Of a stretch of 64,000 nt of DNA, positions 33,787 to 42,841 are shown in pieces. Numbering within the stretch: the stretch's first letter is position 1; every line of letters starts with the position of its first letter. Where the stretch lies: contig JAEWLC010000060.1 of assembly GCA_023393475.1 (NCBI GenBank), forward strand, positions 1 to 64,000, written 5' to 3'. Both the position numbers and the translations under genes were made by a program. Source of the stretch: Pseudomonadota bacterium. GTDB taxonomy: Bacteria; Pseudomonadota; Alphaproteobacteria; Rhizobiales; Devosiaceae. The notes below the pieces were generated by a model. It did not search any database. It saw nothing but the letters and a program-made list of their open reading frames with translations, and had not been told where the DNA came from.

Positions 33787-35235
33787 ATGCGTCGCGAGCG
33801 TCGTGCCGGTTGGCAGTTTTCGTTCAAGGTCCTGATCCCGGTGATCGTTGCCGTCGCGGTGACGGCGGGAACGGCCGCGGGATTCGTCTTCTGGTCCGCC
33901 AGCAAGAGCGACGATCGCGCCCTGCAGCGGCAGACCCGGCTGGTCGATCACATCCTGCAGCAGGAGTGGACCTACATTTCCGGCGCAGAACAGGACGCAA
34001 CCGGCTGGGATGAAGCCGTCACCGCTGTGCGCGACCGCGATCTCGCCTGGATCGACGAGAACCTCGGCCAGGGCATCTACGAGACCTACTCGCACAACCG
34101 CATCTATGTGCTCGACCACGCCCTGAAACCGCTCTACGCCCTGCGCGACGGCGGCAAGGCCCCCGCCGACACCTTCGAGACCGATCGTCAGGCGGTGACC
34201 TCCGTGCTCGAGCCGTTGCGTGGCATCGACGGTGACGCCGCGATCGATCGCTACAACAACGGCTTCGCCGACGACGGCATTCCCGGCGCAACCGACCTCG
34301 GAATGATCGATGGCCGTCCGGCCCTGATCAGCGCCGTGCCGGTGCTTTCCTGGTCCGACGAGTATGACGTGCAGCCGTCCGAAGTCGCCTACCACGTCTC
34401 GGCGCGCTTCCTCGATCGAGCACTGGCCAAGGAACTGATGGGCCAGTACCTCATCGACGGCGCCCGCTTCGACACCGTCCCGGCCGTCGACGCCGGCGAG
34501 GCCGCGTTCCCGCTCAGGAACATCGCCGGCCAGACAGTCGCCTGGTTCAAGTGGCTGCCCGACCGTCCAGGCACCCTGCTCCTCGCAGAAACCGCACCCG
34601 CGATGGCCATCGCCATCCTGATGGCCGGCCTCGTGATCTTCATCCTGATGCGCAGCCTGCGCCGCTCGTCGGCCGAACTCGAGGCCGAGCGCGCCAAGGC
34701 CGAACACCAGGCGCTGCACGACCCGCTCACCGGTCTCGCCAACCGCGCCATGTTCCAGCAGCGGCTGACCCAGGCGCTCGAGCGCCTGAGCCCCGGCGCC
34801 GATCCTGTGGCACTGCTGGCCCTCGATCTCGACCGCTTCAAGCAGGTCAACGACACGCTCGGCCACGAGGCAGGCGACGAGCTGCTCCGTCAGGTCTCGG
34901 GTCGGATCAAGGCGCTGCTCTCGAACAACGACACGCTCGCACGGCTCGGAGGCGACGAGTTCGTCATCCTTCAGAGCGCGATCAAGACCGTGAACGAGTC
35001 GAGCCGCCTGTCCGAAAAGATCATCTCGCGCGTATCCGAACCCTACAAGCTCGCCGGTACCGACGTCCGCATCGGCGTCTCAATCGGCGTAGCAACCGCC
35101 CGCGATTCCGCGCGCGATGGCCTCGACCTGCCAGCCCGCGCCGACTTCGCCCTCTACCAGGCGAAGGAAGCGGGCCGGAACACCTTCAAGCTCTACGAAG
35201 ACCTGGCCGAAGAAAAGCAGACGGCAGCGGCTTAG
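33787..35235 (+). CDS. CHASE4-GGDEF diguanylate cyclase
   Basis: 482 aa paralogue of the preceding protein without the EAL domain: membrane helix (VLIPVIVAVAVTAGTAAGFVFW), CHASE4-type periplasmic part (GWDEAVTAVRDRDLAWID, TYSHNRIYVL), second helix (AIAILMAGLVIFILMRSL) and an intact GGDEF at about residue 388. The site before it reads SNND, so there is no RxxD product-inhibition site. Likely makes cyclic-di-GMP. ATG at 33787 after GGGG. Overlaps the convergent topoisomerase gene by 4 bp. Confidence 0.87.
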   Translation: MRRERRAGWQFSFKVLIPVIVAVAVTAGTAAGFVFWSASKSDDRALQRQTRLVDHILQQEWTYISGAEQDATGWDEAVTAVRDRDLAWIDENLGQGIYETYSHNRIYVLDHALKPLYALRDGGKAPADTFETDRQAVTSVLEPLRGIDGDAAIDRYNNGFADDGIPGATDLGMIDGRPALISAVPVLSWSDEYDVQPSEVAYHVSARFLDRALAKELMGQYLIDGARFDTVPAVDAGEAAFPLRNIAGQTVAWFKWLPDRPGTLLLAETAPAMAIAILMAGLVIFILMRSLRRSSAELEAERAKAEHQALHDPLTGLANRAMFQQRLTQALERLSPGADPVALLALDLDRFKQVNDTLGHEAGDELLRQVSGRIKALLSNNDTLARLGGDEFVILQSAIKTVNESSRLSEKIISRVSEPYKLAGTDVRIGVSIGVATARDSARDGLDLPARADFALYQAKEAGRNTFKLYEDLAEEKQTAAA

Positions 35236-36230
35236 CCCGCTGCTGCCAATACGGCTGCCAGCCGCACTTCGCGCTGCCGGACGCCGTTGGCGCCGGCGCC
35301 GCCATTGGCCCACAGCTCGGCGAGCCGGCCCTTGTCGAACAGGGCATAGAGGCATGGCGCAACATAGCTTGCGCGGCTGATCGCCGGCGTGTTCTGGAGG
35401 AAAGCCGCGACCTGCTTGGTCACGGCAGCCATCTGCCGCTTGCGGCCGGACATGCTGTCCGCCGGCTCAAGCTTTGCCAGCGCCTCTGCGGCTAGAGCAC
35501 TGGCATGCAGCGTCCGGAAATCCTTCGCCGTCACCGGTGACCCACCGATGTCGCGCAGGTAGCGGTTGATGTCCTCGGTCCGGATCGGCCGCGCCTTGCC
35601 GTCCTCGTTGCGATACATCAGCAGGCGCTTTCCCGGGATACCCTTCACTTTGCGTACCGCCTCGGCCAGCGCCTCGTCGCGCACTTCGTAGCTCGCTTCC
35701 TTGCCGCTCTTGGCCGGAAAGCGCGTGGTGACCGTATCGCCCAAAACTGACACATCGCGGCTGAACAGCGTGCCCGCACCGCGCGTCCCACGCGCATCGA
35801 GATAGCGCTCGCGCCCGACCCGCATTGCCGTGCGATCGATCATCGCGACGCCGAGCGCCAACGCCAGCCGCTTGCTGCCAGCCGGCTCGCCGAGATCCTC
35901 GCGCACCCGCCGCCGTATCCGGGGCAGGGCCTCGGTCAAGCGCGTCAGCTGTTCCTGCTTGTGGCGCGTCCGCCGCGCCTCCCAGTCGGGATGGTAGATG
36001 TATTGCAACCGCCCGGCGGCATCTTCGCCGACAGCCTGGATATGCGCGTTCGCGGCCATCGCCACGCGAACGTGCTGCCAGGCCGGAGGAATCCCAAGGC
36101 CTCGCACCCGCTCATACAGCGCCGCGTCTGTAACCTTGCCACCTTCCGGGTCGCGCAATGCGAACCCGCGCCCATGCCGGACGCGCCGGATCGTCAGATC
36201 CTCGCGCCCGACCCGTTTCAGTCTCACCAT
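35232..36230 (-). CDS. DNA topoisomerase IB
   Basis: 332 aa, the poxvirus-like short type found in bacteria. Residues of the active site visible: RVGRERY (Arg), the Lys-containing hairpin, KDFRTLHASALA (Arg and His) and the nucleophile Tyr289 in ISRASYVAP. Relaxes supercoils through a 3'-phosphotyrosine. Often part of the general-stress regulon in alphaproteobacteria; here a 58-aa membrane protein with an EcfG-type promoter lies 7 bp upstream. Confidence 0.92.
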   Translation of the reverse strand: MVRLKRVGREDLTIRRVRHGRGFALRDPEGGKVTDAALYERVRGLGIPPAWQHVRVAMAANAHIQAVGEDAAGRLQYIYHPDWEARRTRHKQEQLTRLTEALPRIRRRVREDLGEPAGSKRLALALGVAMIDRTAMRVGRERYLDARGTRGAGTLFSRDVSVLGDTVTTRFPAKSGKEASYEVRDEALAEAVRKVKGIPGKRLLMYRNEDGKARPIRTEDINRYLRDIGGSPVTAKDFRTLHASALAAEALAKLEPADSMSGRKRQMAAVTKQVAAFLQNTPAISRASYVAPCLYALFDKGRLAELWANGGAGANGVRQREVRLAAVLAAAG

Positions 36231-36237
36231 GGCCGCA

Positions 36238-36414
36238 CTACACGCCCGTCGTTGTGTTGGGCGGCGGCGACTGGAAGGCGAAGAAGAACAGGTAGATCAG
36301 TCCGAAGGCGAGGACGATCGCCAGCATCGACCAGACCAGCACGCGCAAATTCATGCGGCGCCCGCTGCCCTGACGGACCTCGTTGGTGGACTTGTCTGCA
36401 TCGTAGGTGCGCAT
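36238..36414 (-). CDS. Small membrane protein (58 aa)
   Basis: Reading the minus strand from the ATG at 36414 gives MRTYDADKSTNEVRQGSGRR, then one membrane helix (LVWSMLAIVLAFGLIYLFFF) and a short Pro/Thr-rich end to the TAG at 36238. Charge pattern predicts the N-terminus inside. Ends 7 bp before the topoisomerase start and follows an exact EcfG-type promoter. Function unknown; no strong ribosome site. Confidence 0.75.
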   Translation of the reverse strand: MRTYDADKSTNEVRQGSGRRMNLRVLVWSMLAIVLAFGLIYLFFFAFQSPPPNTTTGV

Positions 36415-36448
36415 GGTGCTATCTCGCTAACAACAATCGTGAAAAACC

Positions 36449-36473
36449 AACGCTGCGTGCCCGGTCGGGTTCC
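36449..36473 (-). promoter_or_regulatory. EcfG-type promoter for the small protein-topoisomerase IB pair
   Basis: Minus strand GGAAC (36473-36469), 16 bp, CGTT (36452-36449); the ATG follows 35 bp later. Exact consensus and spacing. Confidence 0.75.
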
Positions 36474-36535
36474 GCACCCACTTGACCGTGACTGCCCGAC
36501 GTCCCACGCTCGCTCATGCTGATCCCGGGCGCGTC

Positions 36536-38248
36536 ATGACCATCTCACCCGAGCTTCTCACCCGCATGATCAAGGCCGGCGCCGGCGAAACGCCCGCCGA
36601 TGTCGTGATCAAGAACGTGCGGCTGCTCGATGTCATTTCGGGCTCGATCACCCACACTGACATCGCCATCGTCGCCGGCCGCATCGTCGGCACCTACGGC
36701 TACTACAACGGCGCGCAGCTGATCGAAGGCGACAACCGCTTCGTCGTCCCGGGCTTCATCGATACGCACCTGCACATCGAATCTTCGCTGGTGACCCCGC
36801 TCGAGTTCGATCGCTGCGTACTGCCGCACGGTGTAACTACGGTCATCTGCGATCCGCACGAGATCGCCAACGTGCTGGGCGCCGACGGCATCCGATACTT
36901 CCTCGAGTGCGCCGAGCGCACGGTGATGGATATCCGCGTCAATCTGAGCTCCTGCGTCCCGGCCACGCAGCACGAGACCTCGGGCGCTCGACTCGAGATC
37001 GCCGACCTCGAGCGGTTCCGTGGCCATCCGCAGGTCATCGGCCTCGCCGAGATGATGAACTTCCCGGGCGTGCTCGCCGGCGATCCCGGCATCATCGCCA
37101 AGCTCGTCGCTTTCCAGGGCGGCCATATAGATGGACACGCCCCGCTGCTCACCGACCTCGCACTCAACGGCTACATCGCCGCCGGTATCCGCACCGACCA
37201 CGAGGCGACCACCGCGGTCGAAGCGCGCGAAAAGCTCAAGAAGGGCATGGCGATCCTCATCCGAGAGGGCTCGGTCTCGAAGGATCTCGATGCGCTCGCC
37301 GAGATCCTCGATGCCAACACCTCGGCCTATGTCGCGCTCTGCACCGACGACCGGAACCCGCTCGATATCCTCGAGGAAGGCCACCTCGACAGCTCGATCC
37401 GCCGCCTGATCGCTCGCGGCCGCCCGCTGCACCACGTCTATCGCGCCGCGTCGCACTCGGCCGCGCGCATCTTCGGCCTCCGCGATCGCGGCCTCGTCGC
37501 CCCCGGGTACCGTGCCGACATGGTGCTGCTCGACAATCTCGAGCGCTGCGAAGTTGCCGAGGTGATATCGAACGGCCGCCTCGTACGCCCCGAGCTCTTC
37601 GAGGCCCGCAAACCCGTGCCACCCGTTGGCCTCGCCTCGATGAAGGCCGAGCGCGTCGGCGCCTCCACCTTCATCGTGCCGCCCAATCCGCGGCAGAACG
37701 AGACGCCGGTCATCGCGGTGCGTCCCGGCCTCATCATCACCTATCGCGAAACTGCGGTGCTCGAAGTCTCGGACAAGGGCACTCTGCCCGACATCGAGAA
37801 CGACGTGATCAAGATCGCCGTCATCGAGCGCCATGGCATCAACGGCAATGTCGCCCGCAGCTTCACCAAGGGCTTCGGGCTGAAGCGCGGCGCCATCGCC
37901 TCCTCGGTCGGCCACGACAGCCACAACATCACCGTGGTCGGCGCCAATGACATCGACATGGCCGTCGCCGTGAACCGCCTGATCGAACTGGGCGGCGGCT
38001 TCGCGGTCGCCGACGGCGGCAAGGTCACGGCCGAACTGGCGCTCCCCATCGCCGGGCTGATGAGCCAGCTGAGCTTTGAGGCGGTGGCCGACAAGCTGCA
38101 CCATCTGCGCCAGGCCGCCTACGACCTCGGCTGCACCCTACCCGAGCCGTTCCTGCAGGTCGCATTCCTGGCCCTGCCGGTGATCCCGCATCTCAAGATG
38201 ACCGACCGCGGCCTCTTCGACGTCGACAAGTTCGATTTCGTCAAATGA
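36536..38248 (+). CDS. ade: Adenine deaminase
   Basis: 570 aa amidohydrolase that turns adenine into hypoxanthine and ammonia. Metal site HLHIES near the N-terminus, CDPHEIANV, IDGHAPLL and LCTDDRNPLDI, then the C-terminal block SSVGHDSHNITVVG typical of bacterial Ade. The frame is open to a TTG at 36482; the ATG at 36536 aligns better with E. coli Ade. Feeds hypoxanthine to XdhAB encoded 13 kb away. Overlaps the next gene by 4 bp. Confidence 0.93.
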   Translation: MTISPELLTRMIKAGAGETPADVVIKNVRLLDVISGSITHTDIAIVAGRIVGTYGYYNGAQLIEGDNRFVVPGFIDTHLHIESSLVTPLEFDRCVLPHGVTTVICDPHEIANVLGADGIRYFLECAERTVMDIRVNLSSCVPATQHETSGARLEIADLERFRGHPQVIGLAEMMNFPGVLAGDPGIIAKLVAFQGGHIDGHAPLLTDLALNGYIAAGIRTDHEATTAVEAREKLKKGMAILIREGSVSKDLDALAEILDANTSAYVALCTDDRNPLDILEEGHLDSSIRRLIARGRPLHHVYRAASHSAARIFGLRDRGLVAPGYRADMVLLDNLERCEVAEVISNGRLVRPELFEARKPVPPVGLASMKAERVGASTFIVPPNPRQNETPVIAVRPGLIITYRETAVLEVSDKGTLPDIENDVIKIAVIERHGINGNVARSFTKGFGLKRGAIASSVGHDSHNITVVGANDIDMAVAVNRLIELGGGFAVADGGKVTAELALPIAGLMSQLSFEAVADKLHHLRQAAYDLGCTLPEPFLQVAFLALPVIPHLKMTDRGLFDVDKFDFVK

Positions 38249-39897
38249 GCATCGCCAGCCGCTTCCTCGCCGATCTCTACAAGCTGCCCAAGCGCAAATG
38301 CGGCATCGTCCGCACCCGCAATATCCGCATCCCGATGCGCGACGGCATCACGCTCGCGACCGAGCACTTCGCGCCCAAGCTGCCCGGTCCGCACCCCACC
38401 ATCCTGATGCGCGAGCCCTACGGGTTGTCCGGCTTCGCCACGGTCGGCGAGATATATGCCGAGCGGGGCTACAACGTCGTGCTGCAAGCCTGTCGCGGCA
38501 CCGACAAGTCCGGCGGCGAGTTCGACCCCTTCGGGCATGAGCGCGAAGACGGGCTGGCAACGATCGACTGGATCAAGCAGCAGCCCTGGTACGACGGCAG
38601 GCTCGGAACATCCGGCCCGAGCTACCTAGGCTACGCCCAATGGGCCATCTGCGACGCGCTTCCCAGGCAAGCCGCGATGGCCATCAAGGTCACCAGCGCC
38701 GAGTTCAAGTCCATCGTCTTTCCCGGCGGCGGCCTCGCCGTCGGCCTGTGGCTGAGTTGGATCCAGACCGTCGAGGGGCTGAAGGGCAACCAGTTGCGCA
38801 CCGCCCGCCGCATGTTCAGCGGCGGCATCGAGCGCGCCACCTTGCGCGCGACGATGAAGCTGCCGCTGCGCAATGCCGACCGGCGCGTGACCGGACGCGT
38901 GGTGCCGTTTTGGCGGCGCTGGATGGATGAGGCCATCGGCAACGACGCCTTCTGGCAACCGCTGGACCATACCCATCGGCTCGGCTCCCGCACGCCGCCA
39001 GTGAGCTTCACCTCCGGCTGGTATGATTTCATGCTGGATCAGCTGCTGCGCGACTACGCCACGCTGGTGGACGCGGGCCAAACGCCGCAGCTGACCATCG
39101 GCCCCTGGGCTCATGTCAGCCCCGACCTGCAGATGGAAAGCGTCCGCCAGACGCTCGACTGGATGGATGCGAAACTCCTTGGCGACTTCTCGCAGCTCCG
39201 CGCCAAGCCGGTACGCCTGTGGCTGTCCGGCGAGAACCAGTGGCGCGAGTTCGACGCCTATCCGCCGGTCGAAGCCGAGCGACAGATCTGGCATCTGCAT
39301 CCTGAGCGGGTGCTCTCGCAGCGACCCGTCCGCGCCGCACCGCCGGATACCTATACCTATAATCCCGCCGCTCCCACGCCCGCCATCGGCGGCGCCATGT
39401 TCGCATTCGTCGGTGCCGGTCCGGTAGATCAGGCGCAGCTCGAGAACCGGGCGGACCTGCTGGTCTATACGTCCGAGCCGCTGTTCAACCCGATCACCAT
39501 TCTCGGGCAGGTGCGGATCGCGCTCTACGCCCGCTCGACCCTGCCGAACACGGATTTCTTCGTCCGCCTGTCGGATGTCGACGAGAAGGGCGTCTCAACC
39601 AATGTCTGCGACGGCTTCCTGCGCAAAACCTCGAGCGACCCGGCCGTTGTCGACGATATCTGGAAACTGAACTTTCGCATGCACGCCGCGGCCCACACCT
39701 TTCGGCGCAATCATCGCCTGCGCGTCGTCGTCGCCAGTGGGGCGCATCCGCGTTACGCCCGCAATACCGGTACAGACGAGGCCCTGGGCGAAGCGACACA
39801 CCTGATGACGGCCGATATCGAGGTCTTCCACGATCCGGCGCGCCCGAGCGCCATTCACCTGCCGGTCGTCGAACTCGACCGCGTTGCCGCTCAGTAG
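38245..39897 (+). CDS. CocE/NonD family serine hydrolase
   Basis: 550 aa. Alpha/beta-hydrolase domain with IPMRDGITLATEHFAP, nucleophile Ser126 in GTSGPSYLGY, and a C-terminal jelly-roll lobe (DFFVRLSDVDEKGVSTNVCDGFLR) as in X-Pro dipeptidyl peptidases and cocaine esterase. No signal peptide. The natural ester or amide substrate is unknown. Its start is nested in the ade stop (ATGA), which suggests a nitrogenous substrate, but this is guesswork. Confidence 0.87.
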   Translation: MSIASRFLADLYKLPKRKCGIVRTRNIRIPMRDGITLATEHFAPKLPGPHPTILMREPYGLSGFATVGEIYAERGYNVVLQACRGTDKSGGEFDPFGHEREDGLATIDWIKQQPWYDGRLGTSGPSYLGYAQWAICDALPRQAAMAIKVTSAEFKSIVFPGGGLAVGLWLSWIQTVEGLKGNQLRTARRMFSGGIERATLRATMKLPLRNADRRVTGRVVPFWRRWMDEAIGNDAFWQPLDHTHRLGSRTPPVSFTSGWYDFMLDQLLRDYATLVDAGQTPQLTIGPWAHVSPDLQMESVRQTLDWMDAKLLGDFSQLRAKPVRLWLSGENQWREFDAYPPVEAERQIWHLHPERVLSQRPVRAAPPDTYTYNPAAPTPAIGGAMFAFVGAGPVDQAQLENRADLLVYTSEPLFNPITILGQVRIALYARSTLPNTDFFVRLSDVDEKGVSTNVCDGFLRKTSSDPAVVDDIWKLNFRMHAAAHTFRRNHRLRVVVASGAHPRYARNTGTDEALGEATHLMTADIEVFHDPARPSAIHLPVVELDRVAAQ

Positions 39898-40199
39898 AAC
39901 CCCGCCTTGCGGCAATCGCGAAGGGTGAGCGTGTCGAGGTTCACCTTCGAGTGGATTTGGTCCACCTCGTTGGCCCCGTCGGCCCAGTAGGAAGCGGGAT
40001 CGCTGACGGTTACGCCCGGCAATGGCTCTTCCGGGGCACTGGAACCCAGTGAGCCCATCTCACGGACCTTGAGCACGTCGCATTGGCGCTGCACGCGACC
40101 GATATCGGCCGAGCTAAGTTCCACACCGCGAATACTCGTCTGCGCCCCCACGGGGGTGGCAAGGAGGAGAAGCGGAACGATCAGGATGGCTGATTTCAT
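39891..40199 (-). CDS. Small secreted two-cysteine protein, paralogue A
   Basis: 102 aa, Sec signal ending VGAQ-T (about residue 20). Mature part has Cys40 and Cys96 only. The segment VELSSADIGRVQRQCDVL and the ending VNLDTLTLRDCRKAGFY line up with the same parts of the neighbouring gene at 40268, so the two are tandem paralogues with a divergent middle. Function unknown. Ends 7 bp inside the convergent hydrolase gene. Confidence 0.75.
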   Translation of the reverse strand: MKSAILIVPLLLLATPVGAQTSIRGVELSSADIGRVQRQCDVLKVREMGSLGSSAPEEPLPGVTVSDPASYWADGANEVDQIHSKVNLDTLTLRDCRKAGFY

Positions 40200-40267
40200 T
40201 TCATGTGCCTGGAACTAGAAGGGGCGCGGCATGAGACCGCGCCCGATGCGTCAATGCAAGCCGTCGC

Positions 40268-40573
40268 TTATTCGACGAGCCCAGCGTCCTTGCAGGCCTG
40301 GTAGGTCAGCAGGTCGAGATCGATGCTGGTCGTCGTGGCGCCGGTCTCGGTCTCGTTGGTTGCCGCATCCGCCCCCTCGCCGCTGGTCGTCTCGTCGGTG
40401 TTGGTGCCGGAACCCTGCTTTTCATCCGCTGCCAGCGTATTGCACGCCGTCTGTACCTTCGGAAGGTCCTCGGCCGAAACGCTCGCGCCACCGACCATAG
40501 TCTGCGCCATGGCGCCACCCGAAAGGGTCATCGCGCCGACGAGGGCAATCACTGAAACAAGAGTGCGTGTCAT
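40268..40573 (-). CDS. Small secreted two-cysteine protein, paralogue B
   Basis: 101 aa with a signal peptide ending AMAQ-T (about residue 24) and two cysteines, 44 and 94. N-terminal ASVSAEDLPKVQTACNTL and C-terminal SIDLDLLTYQACKDAGLVE match paralogue A; the middle (residues 50-80) is a Thr/Glu/Gly-rich low-complexity linker. Probably one disulfide pins the two ends. Upstream of A by 68 bp on the same strand. Confidence 0.75.
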   Translation of the reverse strand: MTRTLVSVIALVGAMTLSGGAMAQTMVGGASVSAEDLPKVQTACNTLAADEKQGSGTNTDETTSGEGADAATNETETGATTTSIDLDLLTYQACKDAGLVE

Positions 40574-40667
40574 TTGTTCTCTCCTAGTTTTCTTGCTTTT
40601 GGGCCGAAGCCTCGGTGCAGAAACTTAAGGAGAACGCGTTGGTTGCCCGAAAAACGCCCCTTGAGCC

Positions 40668-42830
40668 TCACGTACCCGCGAGCGACTTCACCCGCTCGCG
40701 AGCGGCATGGAGGATCGGCTCCGTATAGCCCGAAGGCTGGGCTGCCCCCTCGAGCGCCAGGTCGAGCGCCGCCTGGTAGGCGATCGAGGTATCAAAATGC
40801 CCCGCCATCGGCTGGTACAACGGATCGCCGGCGTTCTGCCCATCGACCACCGCAGCCATCTTCTCGAACGAGGCGCGCACCTCGGCCTCGGTGACCAGCC
40901 CGTGCTTCAGCCAGTTGGCCACTGCCTGCGAGGAGATTCGGCAGGTCGCGCGATCCTCCATCAACCCGACATTGTTTATGTCGGGCACCTTGGAGCAGCC
41001 GACGCCATGATCGACCCAGCGAACCACATAGCCGAGTATGCCCTGTGCGTTGTTGTCGAGTTCCCGCAGCACAGCCGCCTTGTCGATCGTCCCGGCCTCA
41101 AGCACCGGCATCGAGAACAGGTCGGAGAGCCCCGGCGTCGCCTGGTTGTGCCGCCGCTTCTGCGCCTCAAACACGTTGATCTGGTGATAGTGAAGAGCAT
41201 GGAGCGTCGCCGCCGTCGGGGACGGCACCCACGCGGTGTTCGCGCCTGCATTTGGGTGCGCCGCCTTGCTTGCCAGCATCGCCGCCATGTCGTCCGGCCG
41301 GGCCCACATGCCCTTGCCGATCTGAGCCTTGCCGGAGAAGCCCGCGGCGAGCCCGATCAGCACGTTTCGGTCCTCGTAGGACTGGATCCACTTTTCCGCC
41401 TTCACGTCGTCCTTGCGCAGCACCGGCCCGGCCAGCATGGAGGTGTGGATCTCATCGCCGGTGCGATCGAGGAAGCCGGTATTGATGAAGAACACCCGGC
41501 GGCGCGCCGCATGGATCGCCGCCTTGAGGTTGGCCGAGGTCCGGCGCTCCTCGTCCATGATGCCGATCTTGATCGCCTCGGGCTTGAGCCCCAGCATCTT
41601 CTCGACGGCCGCGAAGATATCGCACGCGAACTGTACCTCGTCCGGCCCATGCATCTTGGGCTTCACCACGTAGATGGCGCCGGTGGTCGAGTTGACCTTG
41701 TCGCTCATCGCGCAGAGCGCCGTCACCGCCGCATCCATCAGCCCTTCGCCGATCGGTTGCCCCTGGGGATCGAGCACCGCCTTGGTCGTCATCAGGTGGC
41801 CGACGTTGCGGACGAGCAGCAGCGCCCTGCCCTTCAACACCAGCGGCTGGCCGTCGGCGTCCTTGTATTGCCGGTCCGCATTGAGCTTGCGGGTGACCTG
41901 CTTGCCGCCCTTATCGAACGTGTCCTCCAGCGTGCCGTTCATCAGCCCCAGCCAGTTCCGGTAGACGCCGACCTTGTCCTCGGCATCGACGGCGGCGACG
42001 GAATCCTCGCAATCCTGGATAGTGGTCAGGGCGGACTCTACGATGACGTCCGAGAGCCCGGCCTTGTGCGTTGCGCCAATCGGGCTCTTGGGATCGATGA
42101 CAAGGATGACGTGCAGGCCGTTGTGGCGCAGCACCAGCTCGCCGCGCTCCTGCGTTCCGCCATAGCCAGCGAAGGCCGACGGGTCCTTGAGGCTGACGCG
42201 GCCTGCCGTAATATTGGCGACGAACACGCGGCGATCGCCTTCCTTGACCACGTGATAGCCCGTGACATCGGCATGGCTGCCCGAGGCGAGTGGCAGGGAC
42301 TCATCGAGGAACTGCGCCGCACGAGCGACGACGGCTGCCGCGCGGGCCGGGTTCAGACCCTTGCCCGGCGCGAGATCGCCATCGCGCGAGATCGCATCGG
42401 TACCGTAGAGCGCATCGTAGAGGCTGCCCCAGCGGGCATTCGCCGCGTTCAGTGCATATCGCGCGTTGCTGACGGGCACCACGAGCTGGGGCCCGCAGAT
42501 CGAGCTGATCTCGGCATCGAGCCCCTCGGTCTCGATAGTGAAGTCGGCCGGCTCCGGCACGACATAGCTGATCTCCCTGAGGAAGGCCTGGTACTTCGCC
42601 GGATCAGCGCCGACCGGGCCGTTCGCCTTGTGCCAGTCGTCGATCTGCGTCTGGATGCGGTCGCGGATGGCGAGGAACTCACGGTTCTTGGGCGCGAGCT
42701 CGGCGACCAGCCCGGCGAGCCCACTCCAGAACTGCTCCGGGGTTACGCCGGTGCCCGGAATGGCTTCCTTCTCGACGAAATCGACCAGCAGCGCGTCCAC
42801 CTTGAGGCCGGACTTTTCCACGTAACCCAT
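40668..42830 (-). CDS. glcB: Malate synthase G
   Basis: 720 aa, the usual length for isoform G. Condenses glyoxylate with acetyl-CoA to malate. Signatures: LVLRHNGLHVILVID, TTIQDCEDSVAAVDAEDKV, KPKMHGPDEV, GIMDEERRTSANLKAAI, INTGFLDRTGDEIHTSM and GKGMWARPDDM. ATG at 42830 with GGA 7 bp upstream (GTG at 42836 also possible), 11 bp after guaD. Its place at the end of the purine operon is logical: allantoin breakdown yields glyoxylate. Confidence 0.96.
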   Translation of the reverse strand: MGYVEKSGLKVDALLVDFVEKEAIPGTGVTPEQFWSGLAGLVAELAPKNREFLAIRDRIQTQIDDWHKANGPVGADPAKYQAFLREISYVVPEPADFTIETEGLDAEISSICGPQLVVPVSNARYALNAANARWGSLYDALYGTDAISRDGDLAPGKGLNPARAAAVVARAAQFLDESLPLASGSHADVTGYHVVKEGDRRVFVANITAGRVSLKDPSAFAGYGGTQERGELVLRHNGLHVILVIDPKSPIGATHKAGLSDVIVESALTTIQDCEDSVAAVDAEDKVGVYRNWLGLMNGTLEDTFDKGGKQVTRKLNADRQYKDADGQPLVLKGRALLLVRNVGHLMTTKAVLDPQGQPIGEGLMDAAVTALCAMSDKVNSTTGAIYVVKPKMHGPDEVQFACDIFAAVEKMLGLKPEAIKIGIMDEERRTSANLKAAIHAARRRVFFINTGFLDRTGDEIHTSMLAGPVLRKDDVKAEKWIQSYEDRNVLIGLAAGFSGKAQIGKGMWARPDDMAAMLASKAAHPNAGANTAWVPSPTAATLHALHYHQINVFEAQKRRHNQATPGLSDLFSMPVLEAGTIDKAAVLRELDNNAQGILGYVVRWVDHGVGCSKVPDINNVGLMEDRATCRISSQAVANWLKHGLVTEAEVRASFEKMAAVVDGQNAGDPLYQPMAGHFDTSIAYQAALDLALEGAAQPSGYTEPILHAARERVKSLAGT

Positions 42831-42841
42831 CAGCACATCCT

